From NCBI GenBank assembly GCA_945879015.1, contig CAMCUO010000030.1:1-34101 (forward strand): a stretch of DNA of 34,101 bases, in the 5' to 3' direction. A program made the translations under genes and the position numbers. The stretch's first letter is position 1, and every line of letters begins with the position of its first letter. The notes beneath the pieces were generated by a model. That model saw only the letters and a list, made by a program, of their open reading frames with translations. It made no database searches and had not been told where the DNA came from. Shown here in pieces: positions 25,068 through 32,212 of this stretch. This DNA is from Chitinophaga pinensis. GTDB taxonomy: Bacteria; Bacteroidota; Bacteroidia; 2-12-FULL-35-15.

Positions 25068-25484
25068 TTATATCGTTGCTATAACTTTTAATTCAATTGC
25101 AATAGGTGTTGGCAAACAGTTGATCTCAATGGTTGTTCGGCAGGGTTGATTGTCTTTGAACCACTCAGCATAAACACGGTTATAGGTTGCAAAATCGTCT
25201 TTCATATTGGTAAGAAAAACCTGCACATCCACAATATTATCCCAACTGCTACCAGCATCTTCCAAAATATATTTAATGTTTTGAAATACTGATTTACATT
25301 GTGTTTCAATATCGTAAGAAACAATGTTTCCTTTTTCATCCAGCTCAACTCCGGGAATTTTTTTACTTCCTCGTTCACGGGGACCAACTCCTGAAAGGAA
25401 TAATAAATTACCAACCTTACGAGCATGCGGATATGCTCCAACAGGTTCGGGTGCTTTGCTTGAATTTATTCTGTCTTCTGCCAT
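25068..25484 (-). CDS. RidA-family protein, 2-aminomuconate deaminase-like
   Basis: 138 residues. RidA/YjgF fold signature: GAYPHARKVGNLLFLSGVGP at the N-terminus, then DIETQCKSVFQNIKYILEDAGSSWDNIVDVQVFLTNM, and the C-terminal NQPCRTTIEINCLPTPIAIELKVIATI with the conserved Arg in PCRTT. Canonical RidA hydrolyses reactive enamines/imines. This subtype (RINSSKAPEPVGAYPHA, GVGPRERGSKKIPGVE) resembles sequences annotated as 2-aminomuconate deaminase in kynurenine degradation, which is from recall and moderately certain. That would follow the semialdehyde dehydrogenase at 9562-11007. A good promoter lies just upstream, and ileS follows after 70 bp, so the two may share a transcript. Confidence 0.9.
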   Translation of the reverse strand: MAEDRINSSKAPEPVGAYPHARKVGNLLFLSGVGPRERGSKKIPGVELDEKGNIVSYDIETQCKSVFQNIKYILEDAGSSWDNIVDVQVFLTNMKDDFATYNRVYAEWFKDNQPCRTTIEINCLPTPIAIELKVIATI

Positions 25485-25507
25485 TTTTGCTTTTATAAAA
25501 AGGATTG

Positions 25508-25539
25508 CAAATATACGTTTCTGCTAGGAGAATACCAAA
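25508..25539 (-). promoter_or_regulatory. Bacteroidota-type promoter of ridA
   Basis: On the minus strand, TTTG (25539-25536), a 20-bp spacer, then TATATTTG (25515-25508), an exact consensus match. Transcription should begin near 25500-25503, about 17 bases before the ridA start codon at 25484. It probably also drives ileS and the DksA-like gene. Confidence 0.75.
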
Positions 25540-25584
25540 AGGCTGGAAGACAAACTATAAGAGCCTAGGAGAAGTCTAAATAAG

Positions 25585-25658
25585 TGGAGAATATCGGATT
25601 CGAACCGACCACCTCTTCACTGCCAGCGAAGCGCTCTAGCCAAATGAGCTAATCCCCC
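25585..25658 (-). tRNA. tRNA-Ala (GGC anticodon)
   Basis: 74 nt. The acceptor stem GGGGGAT/ATTCTCC closes with two G-U pairs. D-arm GCTC...GAGC; anticodon arm CTTCG/TGAAG with loop CTGGCAG, anticodon GGC at 25624-25622; T-arm GTCGG-TTCGAAT-CCGAT. The discriminator is A and no CCA is encoded. GGC reads GCC/GCU alanine codons. It stands alone between the ridA promoter and a phosphatase-gene remnant. Confidence 0.93.
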
Positions 25659-25710
25659 ATTAATTATACGAAAGTACCATTTAAAATGAAGGGAATCTGA
25701 TTTGAGAAAT

Positions 25711-26039
25711 TTATTTCTTTCGGAGACGGCTAAGTGTTTTCTCAATATACTTTTCAGTTGGCAATAACGAGCGTTGAATTCTTCTAGCATAAGTTATACT
25801 ATCAATAATATCTTTCTGGTGTTCTTCAACAATCTGCCTTTGAAATTCTACTTCCATTTTTTGTTGTTCTAAAATATTCTTCCGAATTCTAATAATATCT
25901 TTTTGTTTTCGTGCTATTCGAAGTGAACGAAAAATAAATATAGCAAACACTAAGGCTAACAATAAACCACAAACAACAGATAAAATAATTACCTTCTACT
26001 TTTTTCTTCTGCAATATCTTCTAATCCAAAATAAAATTC
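25711..26039 (-). pseudogene. Remnant of a membrane sensor / SpoIIE-type phosphatase gene
   Basis: The readable part is a membrane helix (LSVVCGLLLALVFAIFIF), a basic stretch and a coiled coil ending KDIIDSITYARRIQRSLLPTEKYIE. That is the linker which in Bacteroidota TPR-SpoIIE proteins leads straight into the PP2C-like phosphatase domain. Here it stops at 25711 after LSRLRKK, with no phosphatase domain. Upstream, another frame gives EFYFGLEDIAEEKSRR, which normally precedes the helix, so there is a frameshift near 25991, and a TAA precedes it. The N-terminal TPR and C-terminal catalytic regions are both missing. The fragment ends 52 bp from tRNA-Ala, and its 5' side touches the promoter of the next gene. 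Confidence 0.7.
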
Positions 26040-26047
26040 TTATTCCG

Positions 26048-26078
26048 GTTGTTTTTCGGCAAAATTTTTATATATTTG
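26048..26078 (+). promoter_or_regulatory. Bacteroidota-type promoter of the PKD surface protein gene
   Basis: GTTG at 26048-26051 (three of four consensus bases), 19-bp spacer, exact TATATTTG at 26071-26078. Start near 26084; ATG at 26099. Confidence 0.6.
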
Positions 26079-26098
26079 TTATAGCAAATTCCCCATAT

Positions 26099-28489
26099 AT
26101 GCTACTCAATTTTAATACTTTGAGAATATCAATTTTGTTGTTACTGTTATGTTTCAGCAATAATTATTTATTTTCTCAAAACAAATTTACGGAGGCTTCT
26201 GTCAATCTAAATCCAACACAAGAACGTAATATCCTTGAAGACCGCTCTCAATGGAAAGAAGTAGAAGCAGAAAGAAAGATTTTCTCAAGTACTTATGTGA
26301 CCCTTGATGGCAGAATCATTACCGAATATTGCAAACAACCAATTAACTATTATAATTCTAGCGGGACTTTAGTTCCTATTGATGTTATTCCTTTTTCTTC
26401 ATCTAAAGGTTTATCTGCTACTAATCAACCAAACGAGGTTTCTGTTTTAACAAACGGAGCAGTTGAAATAAACATTGGTGATCATTCTAAAATTGTGTTT
26501 TCCGAAAAATGCAAAATTAATGGAGTTGAAATTTTAAATTCGGAATTAAAACAAAACGGAGCAAGTGCTGTTATGTTAACGAACATTGCGGGTGTTACAA
26601 AAACATTTGATTTTCGTTTTAATAGTTTGAAATATAATTACGTGCTGAATGCTCCAATTCCAGCTTCTGCCTCCGACTTTATTATTGAAGAAGAAATTTC
26701 GACTTCCGAAAATGCAAAAATTATTCCTGACGAAAATTATGGAAGACAAGAAGCAAGAGGTTGGCTTGGACCAATAAAAATAATTTCTTTAACAGGAAAA
26801 GAATTGGGGACAATGCGTGGTGCAGTTTGTTACGATGCTAACAAAAATTCTATAGCTGCTGCATATAAATATGAAACCTTAAATGGTAAACAAAAAATAA
26901 AAATCATTGTTCCTAATTCATGGATGAGTGATCCATCTCGTGTTTATCCTATAACAATAGATCCATTAGTGACAGGTCCAACAGCTACTTTTACTGGACC
27001 ACTAATTCCTTCGTGTATTTTTCCTGCAAGTGATTCGGATAGTATTTTAGTAACTATTCCAGCAACAGTTTCTGTAACAGCATTGTTTGTGAGTGGAAGT
27101 TTTTATGCTAGCCCATTTTCTACAGCAATTATGAATGATGGTGCTATGTATTTCAGAACAAGTTGCAGTAGCTCTACTTCCTTTACTACGACTGGCGCGG
27201 CAGGAATGTCTCCGGGAACAGCATACCTTACTGCTTATGACTTAAAGAGTCCTCTTTTATGTTGCAAGCCACAATCTTGTGCAATACAAACATTTTATTT
27301 ATCAATGCACATTTATAGAACTGTAGGCGGAACAGGTTGTAACACGTCTTATATCTATCACGATCCTTTTGGTGGTTATCCTTTTAGAGCTTATGTAGAA
27401 GGTCGTACTATTGAAGGGTATGGCCCACTTTGGAATGTTACACCAAACAATATTTGTTCAAATGTTTGTACAGTTACTGGAACAATTTACATTCGCTATG
27501 GTGTTCCTCCTTTCACAATTACACATCCTTGGATGTCAGGAAGTGTAACTGCTGGAACTCCTATAGGTTGCTCTACTGCTAGTACTCCAAAGGCTTTAAC
27601 TTTAACAATTCCTGGTTGTCCTTGGACTTGTGATACTATTTCTTTATTATCAGTTCCACCTCCAACAGTTGTAGATGCTTGTGGAAATATTCTCACAGGA
27701 ACTGCACCAAAAGTAATTACGATAAAAGAAGTTCCTGAAGTTGTTGCTTCTCCAAATCCAATTACTATTTGCTCAGGTGAAACATTTAGCTCAACGCTCA
27801 CTCCTTGCATTGGAACTAGTGTTGTGAGCTGGAGTGGAAATTCTACAAGTGGAACGGGAACAAGTATCAGTCAGACGTTGGTAAATACTGGAACTACAGT
27901 TTCAACTACCACCTATCAAGTTTCTGCTGTAAATAATACTTGTCAATCAGATACAATCCTATTTATAGTTAATACCGACCCATTACCTGTTGCTGGGTTT
28001 ATTGCAAGTCCTCAACCTGTTGTAATTAACACTCCTTTGTTGTTTAATGATAACACTTCCGTTTATGGTGGTGTTGCAAATAATTGGTATTGGACTTTTG
28101 GTGATGGCTCTTTTGATATTAATCAAAATCCAATTCACATTTATACAATCCCTGGGATATATACTGTTTGCTTGGCAATGCAAACTTCTGATGGTTGTGT
28201 GGATACAATTTGTCAAGATGTTACAGTTATCCCAGCAGAAATATCATTGCCAAATGTTGTTACACCAAATGGCGATAATGAAAACGAAATGCTTTATTTC
28301 AAATACTTGGAATATTTTGGTTCTAATACTTTAAAAGTTTATGATCGTTGGGGAAAAATTGCTTACGAAAAAGAAAATTATACAAACGACTGGGTACCAA
28401 ATAATGTTTCAGACGGAACATATTATTATATTCTAACAGTAGCGAATGGAGACGTGTTTCCTGGTTTCTTGCAGGTTATCCAAAAATAA
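26099..28489 (+). CDS. Secreted PKD-domain protein with T9SS type B sorting domain
   Basis: 796 residues. Signal peptide about 1-27 (ISILLLLLCFSNNYLFSQ). Residues about 30-295 form a beta-rich N-terminal region ending VYPITIDPL, of a kind seen before repeats in other Bacteroidota surface proteins. Then comes a Cys-rich beta region at about 300-470 (PSCIFPASDSDSILVTIP, SGSFYASPF), Ig-like sequence to about 625, and a PKD domain at about 640-715 (WYWTFGDGSFDINQNPIHIY). The gliding-motility type B sorting domain is at about 717-796 (LPNVVTPNGDNENEMLYF, VYDRWGKIAY, DGTYYYILT). Export by T9SS follows from the tail; the specific function is not evident. A perfect AT palindrome follows the stop and probably ends transcription. 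Confidence 0.9.
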   Translation: MLLNFNTLRISILLLLLCFSNNYLFSQNKFTEASVNLNPTQERNILEDRSQWKEVEAERKIFSSTYVTLDGRIITEYCKQPINYYNSSGTLVPIDVIPFSSSKGLSATNQPNEVSVLTNGAVEINIGDHSKIVFSEKCKINGVEILNSELKQNGASAVMLTNIAGVTKTFDFRFNSLKYNYVLNAPIPASASDFIIEEEISTSENAKIIPDENYGRQEARGWLGPIKIISLTGKELGTMRGAVCYDANKNSIAAAYKYETLNGKQKIKIIVPNSWMSDPSRVYPITIDPLVTGPTATFTGPLIPSCIFPASDSDSILVTIPATVSVTALFVSGSFYASPFSTAIMNDGAMYFRTSCSSSTSFTTTGAAGMSPGTAYLTAYDLKSPLLCCKPQSCAIQTFYLSMHIYRTVGGTGCNTSYIYHDPFGGYPFRAYVEGRTIEGYGPLWNVTPNNICSNVCTVTGTIYIRYGVPPFTITHPWMSGSVTAGTPIGCSTASTPKALTLTIPGCPWTCDTISLLSVPPPTVVDACGNILTGTAPKVITIKEVPEVVASPNPITICSGETFSSTLTPCIGTSVVSWSGNSTSGTGTSISQTLVNTGTTVSTTTYQVSAVNNTCQSDTILFIVNTDPLPVAGFIASPQPVVINTPLLFNDNTSVYGGVANNWYWTFGDGSFDINQNPIHIYTIPGIYTVCLAMQTSDGCVDTICQDVTVIPAEISLPNVVTPNGDNENEMLYFKYLEYFGSNTLKVYDRWGKIAYEKENYTNDWVPNNVSDGTYYYILTVANGDVFPGFLQVIQK

Positions 28490-28502
28490 TCTTACATTCA
28501 CA

Positions 28503-28526
28503 AGAATATTTTTTTAAAAATATTCT
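28503..28526. terminator. Perfect AT-rich palindrome, possible terminator
   Basis: AGAATATTTTT (28503-28513) and AAAAATATTCT (28516-28526) are perfect 11-bp arms with a 2-nt spacer (the loop opens to 4 or more). It lies 13 bp after the PKD gene stop and 7 bp before the next start. It lacks a G/C core and a clear T tail, so it may instead be a protein-binding site. Confidence 0.45.
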
Positions 28527-28533
28527 CTCATTT

Positions 28534-29274
28534 ATGAATTTAATTATCAATATTATTTCAGGAACATTACTATTAGTGCTCCTATTTTATGTGTACAAAT
28601 ATTTTGAAGGATATTGGTCCTTTAAACTAAACAAGCCATTCAAATGGGAAGACGCAGTAAAAAAAAATCTTGTTTCTAGCAACTTAAAAACATTAGAAAG
28701 AAATTACTACGATAAGATTCGATTTTATAATTTTTGGTTTCACATTGAAAGATTAAAAAAAGAAAATATACAAGGGGATTTTGCTGAACTTGGTGTTCAT
28801 CAAGGAGAATCAGCAAAAATTATTTATGAAATGGATCCTACTCGAAAACTCCATTTATTTGACACCTTTGAAGGATTTTCTGAACAAGATTTACAACACG
28901 AAAATACACAAGGAGGAAAGTATTCTACAAAAGAATTTTCGGATACAAATTTAGAAACAGTAAAAAATGAAGTTAATGCAGGCAATCAAGCTATTTTTTA
29001 TCCTGGCCATTTCCCAAAAACAGCAATTGGTTTAGAAAACACAAAGTTTTCATTTGTCCATTTAGATGCTGATTTATATTTGCCAACACTAGAAGCATTA
29101 AAGTTTTTTTATCCTAAACTTTCTGCAGGAGGCGTTATCATCATTCACGATTACAATCACACTTGGGACGGAATAAAAAAAGCATTGGATGAATTTATGC
29201 CTAGCATTCCAGAAAGTCTAATTGAATTAACAGATTGGAAAGGAAGTGTGATGATTGTAAAAAATTCAAATTAA
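28534..29274 (+). CDS. TylF/MycF-family SAM-dependent methyltransferase
   Basis: 246 residues. An N-terminal membrane helix (LIINIISGTLLLVLLFYVY) anchors a Rossmann methyltransferase domain. AdoMet motif GDFAELGVHQGES begins around Asp82, LHLFDTFEGF follows, the metal/substrate region HLDADLY is at about 176-182, and IIIHDYNH at about 203-210. These motifs match the TylF/MycF (macrocin O-methyltransferase) family, which methylates sugar hydroxyls and is often linked to polysaccharide or glycan genes. The substrate here is unknown, and the neighbours are not glycosyltransferases. The gene ends 1 bp before the end of the convergent reductase gene. Confidence 0.88.
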   Translation: MNLIINIISGTLLLVLLFYVYKYFEGYWSFKLNKPFKWEDAVKKNLVSSNLKTLERNYYDKIRFYNFWFHIERLKKENIQGDFAELGVHQGESAKIIYEMDPTRKLHLFDTFEGFSEQDLQHENTQGGKYSTKEFSDTNLETVKNEVNAGNQAIFYPGHFPKTAIGLENTKFSFVHLDADLYLPTLEALKFFYPKLSAGGVIIIHDYNHTWDGIKKALDEFMPSIPESLIELTDWKGSVMIVKNSN

Positions 29275-29275
29275 T

Positions 29276-30262
29276 TTACAAATACTTGTGATGAATAAAC
29301 CACTCTTGCGCTTCTTTAACACCAACTTCAATAGGTGTTTGAGGCATTTTTAGTTCTTTGATGGCTTTGGCGGGACTAAAATAATGTCCATCACATGCAA
29401 TCTGCGCAAGGTTAATGGTCAATTTTGGTGGCTTACCAGTGATTGCTGCTCCCATGGTTCCCATCCAGCCGACAAGTTTCAACAAGAAATCAGGAACAAC
29501 AAATTTGGGTATTTTATCCTGTCCAAGTGCGACTGCAATGCGTTTAACGGCATCCACATAAGTTAAATTTTCACCTCCTGCAATGTATGTTTCTCCTGCT
29601 TCTCCCATTGTTAATGCATTACAGACTGCAGTAGCAACATCTTTTACATATACCCAATTTTTTCCTCCGCAGGAAAATCCAGGGAGCTGCCCTTTTGCAA
29701 TAGCAATAATCATAGCTCCGGAGCTGGGTTTTGAATCGTAAGGGCCTATCATGAATGTTGGGCAAACAACTACAGCATCCAATCCTCTTTTTTTAACTGC
29801 AGCAATTACTCTTTCCTGTCCTAATTTTTTACTGTCTATATAATCTACTTTGTATTTGGCTGACTTATAAGGAGTGGTTTCGTTTCCTGGATTTTTAATT
29901 GTTCCATAACCAAAAGAACTGGCGCTGCCAATATGCACTAGTCTTTTCATTTTATTTATTAAAGCCGCTTCAATAGCATTTTCTGCTCCTTTCACATTTA
30001 TATTAAAGTATTTTTCACCGCGAGTAGGCCACATATCGGTAATGGCAGCAACATTTATAAAATAATCGCATCCTTCCGAAAGTTCAATAACTTGTGCTTT
30101 ATTTGTAATGTCGCCATGAACAACTTCAATAGGCATTCCTACTAAGGTTATAGGTTCGTGTGCATATACTAGCACCCTTACCTGGTGATTCCGGTATATT
30201 AATTCTCTAATAATATTACTTCCCAAAAGCCCATCCGAACCTGTTACAAAAATTTTACTCAT
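29276..30262 (-). CDS. Extended SDR-family NAD(P)-dependent epimerase/reductase
   Basis: 328 residues. Rossmann motif TGSDGLLGSNIIRELI at the N-terminus, acidic region VVHGDIT, NVAAITDMW, then VHIGSASSFG supplying the catalytic Ser, and Y-I-D-S-K as the YxxxK catalytic pair. VVCPTFMIGPYD and NWVYVKDVATAV are typical of dihydroflavonol-4-reductase/3-beta-HSD-like members. It should oxidise or reduce a hydroxyl/keto group using NAD(P)H; the substrate is not predictable. Convergent with the methyltransferase gene, sharing a 1-bp gap. A family A palindromic repeat lies upstream at 30312-30334. Confidence 0.88.
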   Translation of the reverse strand: MSKIFVTGSDGLLGSNIIRELIYRNHQVRVLVYAHEPITLVGMPIEVVHGDITNKAQVIELSEGCDYFINVAAITDMWPTRGEKYFNINVKGAENAIEAALINKMKRLVHIGSASSFGYGTIKNPGNETTPYKSAKYKVDYIDSKKLGQERVIAAVKKRGLDAVVVCPTFMIGPYDSKPSSGAMIIAIAKGQLPGFSCGGKNWVYVKDVATAVCNALTMGEAGETYIAGGENLTYVDAVKRIAVALGQDKIPKFVVPDFLLKLVGWMGTMGAAITGKPPKLTINLAQIACDGHYFSPAKAIKELKMPQTPIEVGVKEAQEWFIHHKYL

Positions 30263-30311
30263 ACTATTAGTTTATTTTTTTGACAAAGATACGATTATTA
30301 AGAGTTGCTTT

Positions 30312-30334
30312 CCTTCGACTACGCTCAGGGTGAC
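30312..30334. repeat. Short dispersed palindromic repeat, family A copy 2
   Basis: CCTTCGACTACGCTCAGGGT followed by GAC, identical to the core at 8941-8965. It sits between the reductase start and the decayed CHAT gene. Confidence 0.75.
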
Positions 30335-30358
30335 GCACAATCAATGTCAATTGATAAA

Positions 30359-31630
30359 CTATTTCCCAACCATCACAAACGCGCCCCAATAATAAGGATC
30401 AGGAAATTTTTCTTTTAATTTTACTTGTGCTGTACGAAATGCTTTTTGTCGGTTTTCTGCTGATGGATCTTTTATCCATTCACGATAAAAATTACTCATC
30501 AATTCTTGAGTAGCAAAATCATCTACCACCCATAAACTCATAATTACTGATTTTGCGCCAGCAACCATGAACGCTCGTTGTAAACCATAAACACCCTGAC
30601 TATTTTTCATTTCTCCCCAACCTGTTTCACATGAAGACAAAACAACCAAATCGGTTTGCGTTAAATTCATATTGGCTGCTTCGTATGCCGTTAATATTCC
30701 GTCATCCGTTGAATTATCAACCATCGAATCTCGGGCGATTGCTGCAGAACCTGCCATCATTAATCCCGAACGTAACAAAGGATTTTCTTTTGCAATTTTA
30801 GCTTGCATTCCCATCACAACACTTGCATTATCATCAACATCTTAGAAAAAATCCATGTGTTGCAATGTGAAGTATTTTGGGATTTTTAATTTTTTTAATT
30901 GCTTCTTCCGTTGCTTGTGCTTGTATATGTTCATTTACTTTCCAATTTTTTGATTTCAAAATTTTGGTAATGGAATCGACTTCAATCTTAGTTCCAGGCA
31001 ATTCGGCTAAGTTTGAGAAACCATATCGTGAAAGTGGTTCTGAAGATTTCACTTCAACAGTAGAAGCTATAAAATCATAATCAGGATAAGAAAATATTTC
31101 CGCTATTTTAGAATCGGATGCTACAACTGCCTCAACTAAATCTTGAGAGCTAGTTAGTAAAACAATATTGGCTTCTTCAATCAAATATTTTTTTGTCTCC
31201 GAATTTTTTAATGTATAAATATTTACTTGCTGATAAACTCCATCAGGAGAAAAATAAATTTTCTTTGCATTACCTATTGCTTCTTTCAAAGGTTTCCAAA
31301 GCGCCTCATAAAATGTTTCATCACTTGCTTTTGCTTTAATTAAGCTGCGATACGATGCAGCAATTTTTGAATCTAAATCGTTCCCATTTTTAATGAATAC
31401 AAATTTTGGCGACTTACAAATTTTATCAATCACCATTGCAGAATAATAAACTGAACCCGACCAGCGACCTTTGGTGTAAAACTCTGTGCGAACCATTTCT
31501 ACAACACATTCATCTGCCTTTAACTTTTTTTGTATGTCTTTCCATGATTTAGTTTCTTCTTTATCGCAATATTAGAAACAGAAAAAAATGAAATGGCACT
31601 AAGAAAAATAAACAGGAGATGCTTTTTCAT
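30359..31630 (-). pseudogene. CHAT-domain (caspase-like) protein gene, deleted and frameshifted
   Basis: Three pieces in order. From 31630 there is a signal peptide (MKKHLLFIFLSAISFFSVSN) that quickly runs out of frame. A second frame, open from about 31580, gives KSWKDIQKKLKADECVVEMV and the CHAT N-half, ending [11 protein letters not shown] at 30834. A third frame from about 30840 gives [17 protein letters not shown] to the stop at 30359, with [12 protein letters not shown]. The caspase-like dyad is split: His codon 30855-30857 in one frame and Cys codon 30629-30631 in the next. In Bacteroidota, such proteins normally carry several hundred residues of TPR repeats between signal peptide and CHAT; here almost none remain. 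CHAT proteases can act in programmed-death or defence modules, but this copy should be non-functional. Confidence 0.82.
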
Positions 31631-31721
31631 TAGAGCAAAAATAGAACAAAAAATGGAACGCTGATTTTTCCGATTTTCATAATAAAAACTGATTTTTTAT
31701 TGTTTTCTAAAACGAATCAAT

Positions 31722-31753
31722 TCCACCTTTGAAAAAGGGGGCTAGGGGGATTT
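31722..31753. repeat. Dispersed G/C-run hairpin repeat, family B copy 2
   Basis: CCACCTTTGAAAAAGGGGGC then TAGGGGGATTT. This is nearly the reverse complement of 9506-9536. The surrounding 31641-31868 contains AT-rich DNA with nothing else I can identify; a weak GATATTTG at 31835-31842 may be part of the promoter for the next gene. Confidence 0.75.
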
Positions 31754-31868
31754 GACGAATGTTTCTCAAAAAGCACTTTGCATATTAACAAACCAATGTT
31801 TATAACATCTACCCCTTAAATAGTAACTAAATTAGATATTTGCCGTAATCTTGCACTGTTAAACTATT

Positions 31869-32141
31869 ATGGAAAATCGCGCTAAATTATTAAACAAGTA
31901 TTTTGCAAAGGAAGACATTGGTGGTGTTCCCAGCATCAACGATTTACGTGAAAGAGAGTTTAATGGAGAACCATTAACCTTAAAAGAAAAACAAGCATTG
32001 GTGAATTTCGACCGCTTCCGTTTGGATGTGTTGAATGCCCAAACCGATGATATGGCTTTTCACAAACGCTACCAGGAGCTTCAAGTAATTGCTAACCTTG
32101 GTGATTATACCGAGTTTTTAAAAGAGAAGTATTTTTTGTAG
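31869..32141 (+). CDS. Small conserved protein, unknown function
   Basis: 90 residues, soluble, charged and mainly helical by appearance (KEKQALVNFDRFRLDVL, FHKRYQELQVIANLGDY, TEFLKEKYF). No signal peptide, membrane helix or cysteine. The internal GVPSINDLREREFNGEPLTLKEKQ segment (shown in parts: GVPSINDLRE, FNGEPLTLKE) looks like a conserved helix-turn-helix-free motif that I cannot assign. It has its own strong terminator directly after the stop, so it is a single-gene transcript. It reads like a genuine, well-formed gene, with codon use like its neighbours. Function unknown. Confidence 0.78.
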   Translation: MENRAKLLNKYFAKEDIGGVPSINDLREREFNGEPLTLKEKQALVNFDRFRLDVLNAQTDDMAFHKRYQELQVIANLGDYTEFLKEKYFL

Positions 32142-32162
32142 AAATATATAGATCATTTATTG

Positions 32163-32193
32163 AACCGTTTAGAAATTTCTAAACGGTTTTTTT
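32163..32193 (+). terminator. Strong intrinsic terminator
   Basis: Perfect 13-bp arms AACCGTTTAGAAA (32163-32175) and TTTCTAAACGGTT (32176-32188), followed by T to 32193. It ends the small-protein transcript 20 bp before the HrpB start. Confidence 0.9.
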
Positions 32194-32212
32194 ATTGCTA
32201 TTTTTACCTTTC

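Noticed and set aside
25521..25574. CTGCTAGGAGAA and GCCTAGGAGAAG as paired attachment sites near tRNA-Ala
   Set aside because: Too short and imperfect, and unrelated to the tRNA 3' end.
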